A DNA stretch of 46,996 nt from an uncultured Colwellia sp. (GTDB taxonomy: Bacteria > Pseudomonadota > Gammaproteobacteria > Enterobacterales > Alteromonadaceae): assembly GCA_913049915.1 (NCBI GenBank), contig CAJWZC010000020.1:1-46996 (forward strand). Reading direction: 5' to 3'. This document shows, piece by piece, positions 7,200 through 16,306 of the stretch. The first letter of the stretch is position 1, and every line of letters begins with the position of its first letter. The notes beneath the pieces were generated by a model. It saw only the letters and a list, made by a program, of their open reading frames with translations. It had not been told where the DNA came from and ran no database searches. A program made the position numbers and the translations under genes.

Positions 7200-9621
7200 G
7201 TCGCGGCACTCTCACCTGTAGTTGATAATGTTGTCCTGACTGTAAGTTAGTTAGTACATTGCCAGCGATGACTTTCTTATCAAGGGTTATTTCCATGACA
7301 ATAATATTGATGTCCTGCTTAATATAAAAATTAATAATTGCTCCTCTAAAAAGCCGCTGACCTGATAAATATTGTAACTTTGTTGGCATTTTCGGTGCTA
7401 TTTTCAAGCCACTAACACAGCATTTTAACCCGCACAGTTCTTCGACTAAACAACGATATAACCAAGACGTAGTACCAGTGTTAAATAAGTGACTAGAACG
7501 CCCCGCTTGTTTGGGTAACTGATAATAAGCACCACGATAATAATTAGGCACATAGATAGGTAACTGCCCAGTAATGTCAGCACTTTCAATAGATGGCAAC
7601 ATTTAATTGAGTAGTTCAAAAGCTAAGTTATTTTGCCCTACTTTATAAAGTGCATAAATATAAAATATGGCTGCGTGATTATAAACAGAGCCATTTTCAG
7701 ATACCCCTGGATGTTTTTGGGTAATACGGCCAATATCTTCCACCATACTGGTATAACTTGGCGCCAGCATCATCACGCCTTTAGGTGAAATTAATTGCCG
7801 AGAGATGGCCGCAATCATTTCAGTTTGTTGATACTCATTTGCCGCACCACTGAGCATGGCCCAACTTTGAGGGTTAAGAAATATTTTCCCTTCAGATTCA
7901 TTATCTGTACCAAAAACACGACCCTCATCAGTAATGCCACGGGCAAACCATTGACCATGCCATAAGTGCTTATTTACAGCCTTGTTAATCGCTTGAGCAA
8001 CAAAACGGTAGTCGTCATATTTTTGTAGAGAAATTGTAATACGGTATTCATCACAAAGATCACACCAAGTGGTTAACGCATAAGCTGTCGCTAAAGATAA
8101 CCAAGTAGAGACGCCTTTGCCCTGATAACCCACCATATTCATAGGGTCACACCAGTCACCTTGTTCAATAAAACTCAAACCTCTATAGTCAGTAGCATTA
8201 ATCAAATAATCTAATGCTAGCTCTATATGACAGGAAAACGATTTTTTATCTGCTGAATCGGCAAAAGCTATCATTTCAGTGAATAAGCTGACATCCGCGG
8301 TTTCATTCAAATAGACCGATAAACAAATAGGTAACCAAACACCATGGTCTGCATGGGGTATTTGATTAATATATTTAAGCTCTGCTTTCTCATACAACAA
8401 GACACCTTCTGGCATAGCACCATTAATAGTTTGCTGAGAAACTGCTAATATATACGCTTGACGGGTATTTTTAGGCTTGATAAAAGCCATACCCATATTA
8501 TCTTGAATATAGTTTCGCGTTTGCGGGTCGGTACTTAATCGGTTCACGTCACCATGATAAAACATCAGCCTTGGTAACCAATGATTAAATAAATCATCAA
8601 AGCCTTTATTTTCTTTACTATCACCACTGTTAATGGTTAAACAGGCTTTTCCTTGAGCAAGGTACTCTCCATAGGATTTTTTCGCCCGTTTACGTTCTTT
8701 ATGACCAAGATATTTGTCCTTGATCTCCATAATTTCAATATTATCTTTTGCTGGACCAAATAGAAATTGATAGCTTTTTCGCTCACTAGGCATTAACTGC
8801 TGTTGAAACTGCATAACAGCAACAGGCGTTTCATAACGGGCTTCAACATTACCTAATAACTTCGCCTGTAATGCACTGGGTTGATGCAACCCACCTTCGC
8901 CTTCAAAGACTTTTTGATTCGCATACCAGGCAGTAGGCTCTGTATCACTTATAAAGAAGGTTTTATCTTTTAACTCTTTGTTATTGAAGTAATCTACTAC
9001 TTTCTGATAAGGGGTGACAGAATCAGCAATAATGGCATTTAACGTTTCATCATAGCTTGCCGACTGATTCATCCATGACATATAACCAATAGAAAAGTAT
9101 GGGTAAACGCTAATGTTTTTTATTGTTTTCGTTAGATTACTCACAGAAAAAAACCAGCATTCAACTAAGTCGTCTTGCGTTAAATTAACGTTAATGGTTA
9201 TTTTTAGGCCACTATGCTCAATTTCCCAAGTAATATCATTATTACTTAACTCAAAAGAGAAGCTATCAAGTTTAACTCGCATAGGCTCATAAGGTAGAGA
9301 AATTATTTCACCACTATCTTCATCTTTAAGGTAAAAAAATCGTCCTGGGTGATGACTAAAATAACTGTGCTCTGGTTGAATAAAACTTTTAGCTTCCATG
9401 TTAGGCGCGTAAGAGTATTTAGCTGGCTCTGGTTGCATAAACTGTGAATTAACATAACCTCGACAGTTTACTTGCATGACCATGGCGCGATTCCATAAAA
9501 ATCCAGTCGCATTGGGTAATGTAGTTGGGCTTGTAAGAGTCACCTTACTAAAACTATCAAGCGCGCTATTAATATTAATCAAAGGCTTCTTTAAAGACTT
9601 ATTTAAAGGTAAGTTAGACAT
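7192..9621 (-). pseudogene. GH94 phosphorylase (probable cellobionic acid phosphorylase) split by one in-frame stop
   Basis: The sequence reads as one GH94 protein of about 810 residues, the usual length, but a TAA at 7603-7605 interrupts it in frame after LAFELLN. The next codon begins MLPSIE and continues with the GH94 C-terminus (VPNYYRGAYYQLPKQAGRS, FNTGTTSWLYR, GLKIAPKMP). The catalytic Asp lies in EQGDWCDPMN, followed by YQGKGVSTWLSLATAYAL. Pairing with gluconokinase favours 4-O-beta-D-glucosyl-D-gluconate (cellobionate) phosphorolysis over plain cellobiose. The ATG at 9621 is chosen because AAGGTG lies about six bases upstream; a GTG at 9630 is also open. It overlaps the transporter stop by 8 bp. 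If not a sequencing error, the protein lacks its last ~136 residues, including part of the sugar-binding barrel. Confidence 0.85.
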
Positions 9622-10988
9622 TAACCACACCTTTATTCACATCACCTGCATGCTGTTTTCCTTGTGTCGGTAATCCTTGTTGTGTTGATGTCTGCTCTAC
9701 TGATTCTTCTTGTAAAAGTAATTCATCTTGAATTTTTTTCAACTGTCGTTCATCTAGCGGATAAAAATAAATTAACGGTACGGTAATCGCTGCAAATATT
9801 GCTGGTATCAAAGTAATCAATAGTACGATTACTTCTTGAGATGATCCCGTTTGAACTTGATTAGCCACATAATCCAATGAGGCGAGCATCCAACCAATCA
9901 TAGCACCAGCCAAGGCACCACCAAGCTTTTGCGCAAATGCGGCAGCTGAAAAAATCATTGCTGTTGCCCGCCTCCCCGTTCGCCACTGTGAAAAATCGGC
10001 AGTATCTGCATACATAGAAAAAATCAAGGATGATTTTGGCCCCAATGCTAAACCAATCAGTATTTGTAAGACGAACATCAAGGTAATGTTGTCGTTTGGC
10101 ACAAAATAGAAAACGAGTGAAAGTGCAGCGACAATCGCCATCAAAATCATCAACAGTCGACGCTTATCTATAAACTTGGTTAACAGAGGTGTTAAGGCAG
10201 TACCAACAGCTAGTGCTATCATGTAGGCCATAGCAAAGCTGCCATTAAATCAGCACGTTCAACGTAATATTTAAAATAAAAAGTACCAGTAATAGCTCTT
10301 AATGAGATAGTCATCATGATAATAAAAAAAGAATCTTCCAAGGTGAGTTCTGGGTCAAATCTTTTAAATCCTGTAATACCAGTGTTTTTTTGCTGTGCAG
10401 GCGGAGAAATACGCCCTTTAGTTGATAAGAAGGTAACAACAAAAAGTATCGCTGCAACTAACCCATATACTAACATAGTGAACTGCTAGCCAAGTGCTTC
10501 ATTCCCCTGTCCCAAATAAGCTAACAACTCTGGTATCATATAAGCTACTAAGCTGTCCCCTAAAAAGGTACCAATAAAACGAAAGCTCGTTAGCGTCGTT
10601 CTTTGTTGGCTATCTCCCTTAACAACACCGAGTAAGGCACCATAAGGTACACTTATAAAGGTGTATGCCAGCATCATAAATATGTAGGTGCCGTGAGCCC
10701 AAATTAATTTATTACTGTCACTGACATCAGGTACAGTAAAGGTAAGTACTCCTGCAGCAATCAGAGGGATTATTCCACAAAGTAACTAAGGTCTAAACGT
10801 ACCAAAACGGGTATTCGTTCTATCAACAATTGCGCCCATTAACGGATCAGAAAAGGCATCAATAAGGCGTGTCACTAACATCATGGTACTAACCGCTACC
10901 GCTGGTAAAAATTTGAGGCTACATTACCACACGGATAACCGACTTTTTCACCTAAACTCAATTGATTTTTTTTAATATCTTTATTTAT
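9614..10988 (-). pseudogene. GPH-family sugar:cation symporter, broken by stops, a frameshift and a deletion
   Basis: Translating the minus strand gives the order of a glycoside-pentoside-hexuronide (GPH, MFS) transporter: QLSLGEKVGYPCGNVASN, a gap, MMLVTRLIDAFSDPLMGA, RTNTRFGTFRP, FMMLAYTFISVPYGALL, then the second half to the C-terminus. Breaks: TAG where family members have Trp in RPWLL (about 10786), TAG in ALG-stop-QFTM (about 10485, Trp expected), a frameshift near 10225-10235 between ADLMAA and AMAYMIALAVG, and loss of about 20 residues near 10917. The start is also ruined: an ATG at 11000 is followed by an in-frame TAG. It would have carried the oligosaccharide across the inner membrane for the adjacent phosphorylase. 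Confidence 0.9.
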
Positions 10989-11089
10989 TACCTATCTCAT
11001 TTTTGTTATCAGTATCATTATGAAAGTTACATTTATGTATTGATATCAAAAATGAGAACAATGACTTTATTTTAATCTAAATAAATCAT

Positions 11090-11103
11090 TATAAGCGCTT
11101 ACA
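11090..11103. promoter_or_regulatory. LacI-family-type operator, site 1 (TATAAGCGCTTACA)
   Basis: A near-perfect palindrome around a central CG, of the kind bound by LacI-family sugar repressors. On the minus strand a TATAAT hexamer (11088-11093) overlaps it, about 90 bp upstream of the decayed GPH transporter, a suitable place to repress that operon. It differs by one base from site 2. No LacI-type regulator gene is in the window. Confidence 0.6.
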
Positions 11104-11299
11104 AATAATACTTATATTAGTATTATTTGTAATATGAATTTTATTACTTACATGAACAAATATAAATAAACCATTGTTAAATAATATTATTAAAAAATAA
11201 AATAAAAATATCACTATAAACTTCCTGGCTATTTAGAGTATAAGCATTAATTTAGTTTAAAATATTTATTGACCTACTTTTATTAATAACTTACCTTTA

Positions 11300-11313
11300 T
11301 GTAAGCGCTTACA
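11300..11313. promoter_or_regulatory. LacI-family-type operator, site 2 (TGTAAGCGCTTACA)
   Basis: A perfect 14-bp palindrome with the AAGCGCTT core, located just upstream of the -35 region of the TonB-dependent receptor gene. Its centre is 210 bp from that of site 1. Sites of this type regulate saccharide genes in Alteromonadales; binding here is inferred. Confidence 0.65.
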
Positions 11314-11333
11314 TTGCTGCATAGATTTATAAC

Positions 11334-11361
11334 TTGATGTGCAAATCTGGTGTATTATATT
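11334..11361 (+). promoter_or_regulatory. Candidate sigma-70 promoter of the TonB-dependent receptor gene
   Basis: TTGATG (11334-11339) and TATATT (11356-11361) are separated by 16 bp, which would place transcription start near 11368, about 65 bp before the GTG start codon. The LacI-type palindrome ends 20 bp upstream. AAGGA (11422-11426) is the ribosome binding site. Confidence 0.45.
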
Positions 11362-11432
11362 TTTTGTATCATCCTTTAAGCGTTACACTAAACTGATAAT
11401 TATAAAATGGTCTAAGAGACTAAGGATATAAC

Positions 11433-14400
11433 GTGATTCAGAAAAAATTTACTAAAACAAAACTAGCAACTAGCCTATCATTAATTTTAGGGGTTACTTC
11501 TTTACCTGCTTTTTCAGCTGAAGAAGCAAGTGTAGAAGAAAGCGTCGAAATAATTACAGTTACTGGTATGCGCTCAAGCATTAAAGAATCAACAAGACTT
11601 AAACGTGATGCTTCTGGTGTTGTTGATGCTATATCAGCAGAAGATATTGGTAAGTTTCCTGATACTAACTTAGCCGAATCGCTACAACGTATCACTGGTG
11701 TGTCAATTGATCGTACTAACGGTGAAGGTAGCCGAGTAACGGTTCGTGGTTTTGGTCCACAATATAATATGGTTACGTTAAATGGCCGTTCTATGCCAGC
11801 TTCTGCTATCGGCACTGGTGGTGGCGATACACGTGCATTTGATTTCCAAAACTTAGCTTCTGATGCCGTTTCTTCGGTTGAAGTTTTTAAAACTGGCCGT
11901 GCAGATATCGCTACTGGTGGTATTGGTGCTTCAATTAACATCAATACAGCTAAGCCATTAGATAACCCTGGCTTCCAAGCTACCGTTGGTGCTAAAGCTA
12001 TGATGGACACATCGGTAAGAGATGGTGTTCGTGATTATGGTGACCAAGTTACACCTGAATTTTCTGGCTTATTCAGTTGGACTGATGACAACGAAATATT
12101 TGGTGCTTCTGTAAGTGCTAGTTTCTCTGAGCGTCACAGTAGTTCAACAGGCGCAGGTCTTAATGGTTGGACACGTCGCAACTATGTAGATGTAGAAGGT
12201 CTTGGTCCTCGTGAAGTTGACGCAGCATCTGATGACCGTGGTGACTATCCAGCATCAGTAGTTACTGGCCGTCCTGTAGAAGGCGAGGCATATTTCCTTC
12301 CAACTAACCTTGCTTACAAAATAAAAGATACTCTACGTGAACGTACTAATGCACAGTTAACATTACAGTTTCGTCCTATAGAAACCTTAACAGCAACCTT
12401 AGATTACACTTATTCAGAGCTTGACAGCCAAGGTTACGCTACTGAACTTTCAGGCTGGTATGATAGTGATTTAGGTGTAGCTAACATGACTGATGGTTTA
12501 AACCCTACGTCAGGACACTATGTTGAATACCGTAATGCAAACTCACCACGTGACGTTGCTACTAAGCAAATGCACGAAAACTACAACACAGAAAACAATT
12601 CAATTGGTTTAAATCTTGAATGGGAAGCTAATGACAACCTTACTTTTAGGTTTGATGCTCATAATTCAGAATCAAAAACTGATCCAACTGAAGCTTATGG
12701 TCACAACTTAGTTGTAGGCATTGGTTCAAACACGCATAAAAAAATTGGTGCTGAATATACTACAAGTGGTCTACCCAACATGATCACCGAGTTTGATGAT
12801 TGTGATGACCGTATATCTACAGAAGCAGGTGGCCAAAATTCTGGCATGAACTGTAATGGTGTATTGGATATACAAGATCTTGGTAGTACCATGATGCAAA
12901 CCAATTATGATAATCAAGCAAATGAAATCTCAGAATTCCATCTTAGTGGTTCATATGAATTTGAAGAAAGTTCCATCGACTTTGGTATAGAGTCTCGTGA
13001 ATTAAAAAATACAACAGTCCAATCAAATACTGGCAACCAAACCATGGGTGGTTGGAGTGCAGCTAACGCAGGTGAATTTGAAGGTCTTGGTTTCCTTGAT
13101 AAGATTAACCTTAATGATTCGTTAGATGATTATAAAGTTCGTGATACAACAGGTACTGTTGGTGGAAATGAAAGCCAAACTTTAGTCGCTTTCCGTGGCG
13201 ACGCTAAACAAATTGGTTTATGGGCCGATGAAAAATATGGTGATCAAATTAGCATGATTCGTAACCCTAACGAAGCTGTTAATCGTTCTATAACAGAAGA
13301 CGTTATATCCGCTTATGTACAATATAATGCAGATTTTGAATTAGCTGACATGCCAGTTCAGATAACCGTTGGTTTACGTTATGAAGAAACTAAAAGTACC
13401 TCTAGCGCTTTTTCAGCCGTACCGTCAGAAGTGCAATGGGATAGTGATAACGATATGCAAGTTATCCAGGGTGACTTTGCTGGCGCACAAGCTTACGGTA
13501 GCTCAAATACTTATGACCACCTACTACCAAACTTTGATTTCAGCATAGACCCAATAGAAAACGTGAAAGCACGTTTTTCTTACAGTAAAACTATTGCTCG
13601 TCCAAGTTATAACTCATTAAGTGCACAAGCAACAGCAAATGGGGGTCCTGGTATTCCAACAATACTTGATAGCCAAGCTTATGGTGACGCAAGTCAAAAC
13701 AACCCTAATTTAGTACCACTTGAATCTGATAACATCGATTTATCAGTAGAATGGTATTTCGATGACACTAGCTATGTTTCAGCGGGTTATTATAGTAAAG
13801 ATGTTAAAAACTTTATTGGCTCTTCACCATTGATTAGTGACTTTTTTGGTTTACGTGACGTAACTAACGGTCCACGTGCAATACAAGCACTTGCTGACTT
13901 AGAGTCTCAAGGTATAAAAGTTGATGCTACATCTTTATTTGCAATGGTTGCAGCTAATGAAGTGGGTTTACCTATAACTGACCGTTCACAAGAACAATGG
14001 GCTCTAGATTATGATCTTCATGCTAATAGTGACGATCCTTTAATGGAGTTTCGTTATGATGCACCTGTGAACACTGAATCAGCTAAAATTGACGGTTGGG
14101 AATTTGCATTACAACACTTCGTTGGTGATACTGGTTTCGGTTTCCAAGCTAACTACACCATAGTAAACGGTGATATTGGTTTTGACTTAGCTTCAGATGG
14201 CGCTCAATTTGCTTTAGAGGGCTTAAGTGATACTGCCAACCTTGTATTGATGTATGAAAAATATGATTTTTCTGCTCGTATTGCATACAACTGGCGTGAT
14301 AAGTTCTTAGCTTCAGCTAACCGTGGTGCAGGCGAACCATTGTTTACAGAAGAGTATAGTCAAATTGATATCAGCGCTAGCTACGCAATAACTGAAGCGT

Positions 14401-14531
14401 TCTCAGTATCATTTGCAGGTATTAACATTACCGGTGAAGATATTCGTCAATCAGGTCGTAATGAAAACCAATTTATCTTCGGTGAAGAAGGTGATGCTCG
14501 TTATGAGATCGGTGCTCGTTATAATTTCTAA
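11433..14531 (+). CDS. TonB-dependent receptor, Xanthomonas/Caulobacter type
   Basis: A 1032-residue outer-membrane receptor. Signal peptide to about residue 28 (SLPAFSAEE), then a TonB-box-like segment (VEIITVTGMRSSIKES). The plug domain has DAISAEDIGKFPDTNLAESL, RITGVSID and VTVRGFGPQYNMVTLNGR. A 22-strand barrel follows and ends in the aromatic YEIGARYNF. Many members of this subclass import oligosaccharides, powered by TonB-ExbBD. The start is GTG at 11433 with AAGGA six bases upstream. LacI-type palindromes and a divergent beta-glucan-type operon suggest a saccharide substrate; the downstream SapC-halogenase genes are a typical neighbourhood of such receptors. The barrel is uninterrupted. 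Confidence 0.92.
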   Translation: MIQKKFTKTKLATSLSLILGVTSLPAFSAEEASVEESVEIITVTGMRSSIKESTRLKRDASGVVDAISAEDIGKFPDTNLAESLQRITGVSIDRTNGEGSRVTVRGFGPQYNMVTLNGRSMPASAIGTGGGDTRAFDFQNLASDAVSSVEVFKTGRADIATGGIGASININTAKPLDNPGFQATVGAKAMMDTSVRDGVRDYGDQVTPEFSGLFSWTDDNEIFGASVSASFSERHSSSTGAGLNGWTRRNYVDVEGLGPREVDAASDDRGDYPASVVTGRPVEGEAYFLPTNLAYKIKDTLRERTNAQLTLQFRPIETLTATLDYTYSELDSQGYATELSGWYDSDLGVANMTDGLNPTSGHYVEYRNANSPRDVATKQMHENYNTENNSIGLNLEWEANDNLTFRFDAHNSESKTDPTEAYGHNLVVGIGSNTHKKIGAEYTTSGLPNMITEFDDCDDRISTEAGGQNSGMNCNGVLDIQDLGSTMMQTNYDNQANEISEFHLSGSYEFEESSIDFGIESRELKNTTVQSNTGNQTMGGWSAANAGEFEGLGFLDKINLNDSLDDYKVRDTTGTVGGNESQTLVAFRGDAKQIGLWADEKYGDQISMIRNPNEAVNRSITEDVISAYVQYNADFELADMPVQITVGLRYEETKSTSSAFSAVPSEVQWDSDNDMQVIQGDFAGAQAYGSSNTYDHLLPNFDFSIDPIENVKARFSYSKTIARPSYNSLSAQATANGGPGIPTILDSQAYGDASQNNPNLVPLESDNIDLSVEWYFDDTSYVSAGYYSKDVKNFIGSSPLISDFFGLRDVTNGPRAIQALADLESQGIKVDATSLFAMVAANEVGLPITDRSQEQWALDYDLHANSDDPLMEFRYDAPVNTESAKIDGWEFALQHFVGDTGFGFQANYTIVNGDIGFDLASDGAQFALEGLSDTANLVLMYEKYDFSARIAYNWRDKFLASANRGAGEPLFTEEYSQIDISASYAITEAFSVSFAGINITGEDIRQSGRNENQFIFGEEGDARYEIGARYNF

Positions 14532-14560
14532 GGTTTAACTGAGTCGTAATAAAACAATAT

Positions 14561-14596
14561 AAACCGTTGTTCTTTTTCCTAAGTTCAGCGGTTTTT
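14561..14596 (+). terminator. Probable terminator between the receptor gene and sapC
   Basis: AAACCGTTG (14561-14569) pairs with CAGCGGTTT (14586-14594), one G-U pair included, followed by a short T run. It lies 30 bp after the receptor stop and may limit read-through into the downstream genes. A second small hairpin, AAAAGC-ttc-GCTTTT (14706-14720), sits just upstream of the sapC ribosome binding site. Confidence 0.5.
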
Positions 14597-14737
14597 AATT
14601 TAGTTAACGTTATTCGCAATTTTTAATTGCATTATTTTTTTGTTGAAATAAATTTAATAGTTTATCTAGGTTATTTAGGTAAGAAACAACAACAAGTCAC
14701 AGCTGAAAAGCTTCGCTTTTATGATCAGGATACAGCA

Positions 14738-15460
14738 ATGTCAAACCATATTCAGTTAAATAACCAAACACATAAAACATTAAAGGCATCAATAAAATTT
14801 AGTAATGAATTTGGCGATAATGTTAGTAGTGCATTAACTTTTCCAACCGAATTTATGAATATACAAAAAGAGTATCCTATTTTATTTAGTAAAAACCCTG
14901 ATACAGGAGAGTTTCAATCTGTCGTATTATTTGGTCTTAAAAAGGATGAAAATCTATATTTACAAAAAGGTGAATGGAACGCTAATTATATTCCTGCCGT
15001 CATGGCTAAAGGCCCTTTTCTAATTGGGAAAGAAGATCAAGAGATAGAAGGAGAAACGGTCAATAGCGCTATTATTGTTGTTAATATGGACAGCCCACGT
15101 ATAGATAATATTAATGGCGAAGCTGTATTTTTAGATAATGGCATTAGCAGCCCTTATTTAGACAAAATAACGCATGCATTGTCGATTATTGATCAAGGTA
15201 CTGCAATGAGTAAAGCGATGTTTGATGCCTTCAATGAATATGATCTTATAGAGCCAATAACGCTAGACATTGAGTTAAATAACGGCGAGAAATGGAATAT
15301 TTCAGGTAATTATACTATTCATGCAGAAAAATTAGCACAACTTGACGGTCTAGCTTTGGATAAACTAAACAAAGCTGGCTTTTTATCTTTAGCATTTTCG
15401 GTTACAGCATCATTAAGTAACGTTAAGAAATTAGTCGATATAAAAAACGCGAGTGTATAA
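14738..15460 (+). CDS. SapC family protein
   Basis: A 240-residue protein of the SapC family (named after an S-layer-associated gene; biochemical role unknown). Visible features: EYPILFSKNPDTGEFQSVVL, GEWNANYIPAVMAKGPFLIG, and the C-terminal GNYTIHAEKLAQLDGLALD. No signal peptide is evident. The start at 14738 is preferred over an in-frame ATG 111 bp upstream, because AGGA lies about seven bases before it and the extra N-terminus does not look like the family. SapC genes commonly sit beside TonB-dependent receptors and tryptophan halogenase-like genes in Caulobacter, Xanthomonas and Alteromonadales, as here. A protein-partner or substrate-presenting role is speculation. Confidence 0.85.
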   Translation: MSNHIQLNNQTHKTLKASIKFSNEFGDNVSSALTFPTEFMNIQKEYPILFSKNPDTGEFQSVVLFGLKKDENLYLQKGEWNANYIPAVMAKGPFLIGKEDQEIEGETVNSAIIVVNMDSPRIDNINGEAVFLDNGISSPYLDKITHALSIIDQGTAMSKAMFDAFNEYDLIEPITLDIELNNGEKWNISGNYTIHAEKLAQLDGLALDKLNKAGFLSLAFSVTASLSNVKKLVDIKNASV

Positions 15461-15509
15461 CTATTATTAGGATAAAACTTCCGTTTTAAAAATACAGGTA
15501 ACTTAAATT

Positions 15510-16190
15510 ATGAGTACTTTACAAGACTTTATTAAATGGAATGAAGAAAAGTGGGAAGATAAAAACCAAGAAATGTATACTGGGGAAAATGAAGATAACA
15601 TCTGGCCCTGGTTTAGTAAAAAATTAGATCTAGATGTTATTAATTTTATTGAAGAAAATAATATTGAGTCCGCTAAAATCCTTGATCTTGGTACCTGTAG
15701 TGGTGCTCAAGCAATTGCTTTAGCTAACATGGGTTTTGATGTTGTTGGTACAGATATTTCACATACAGCGCTAAATAAAGCAATTAAATTGGCCAAAGAA
15801 CAGTCAACTAAAACTAAGCCTAACTTTATAATTGATGACATACTCGATACTAAACTTGCAGCAAATCAATTTGATTTAATATTAGACCGAGGTTGCTTTC
15901 ATTCAATTTGCTGTATCAGTACCAAAAAGTATATTGCTAACTTAACAAAGATACTCAAACCGGGCGGTAAAATAATTCTTAAAACGATGAGCTTGAAAGA
16001 AAATAGATTTTCTGGATTTGACACCTTTGCAGGGCAAAAAATTCCGATGCCTTATCGTTTCGATGAAGACATTATTCGCAATGTTTTTAATGACCATTTT
16101 ATAATAGATAACATCGAAGATAGTTACTTTTATAGTTCAGTGGTTACACCTCCCGCACAAGCAATGTTAACTATTTTATCAAAAAAATAA
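15510..16190 (+). CDS. Class I SAM-dependent methyltransferase
   Basis: A 226-residue Rossmann-fold methyltransferase. Motif I is ILDLGTCSGAQAIALA (about 57-71), the acidic end of strand 2 is VVGTDIS (78-84), strand 4 is LILDRGCFHSI, and ILKPGGKIILKTM follows. The LDRGCFH stretch is shared with thiopurine/TehB-like small-molecule methyltransferases. The substrate is unknown. It lies 49 bp after sapC and 116 bp before the first halogenase, same strand, so it probably belongs to the same unit. A methyltransferase is not a routine member of receptor-SapC-halogenase loci as I know them, which makes it a lead to the modified compound. Confidence 0.85.
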   Translation: MSTLQDFIKWNEEKWEDKNQEMYTGENEDNIWPWFSKKLDLDVINFIEENNIESAKILDLGTCSGAQAIALANMGFDVVGTDISHTALNKAIKLAKEQSTKTKPNFIIDDILDTKLAANQFDLILDRGCFHSICCISTKKYIANLTKILKPGGKIILKTMSLKENRFSGFDTFAGQKIPMPYRFDEDIIRNVFNDHFIIDNIEDSYFYSSVVTPPAQAMLTILSKK

Positions 16191-16306
16191 AACTTAAGTG
16201 TATTTATCATACTAATTAAATGTACTTAATTTATTCCATAAGAACTATTTTTATATTAATACCTTACCTGTAAATTTTCTATTATTTAATAATTAATGAG
16301 TCAAAA

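Noticed and set aside
7603-10786. Stop-codon recoding (TAG or TAA read as an amino acid) as an explanation for interrupted genes
   Set aside because: The same region shows frameshifts and deletions, and intact neighbours such as holB and the 4397 gene end at TAG.
11438-12010. A 190-codon minus-strand ORF opposite the receptor gene
   Set aside because: Shadow of the receptor's codon usage; low-complexity Ser/Pro/Thr composition and no family.
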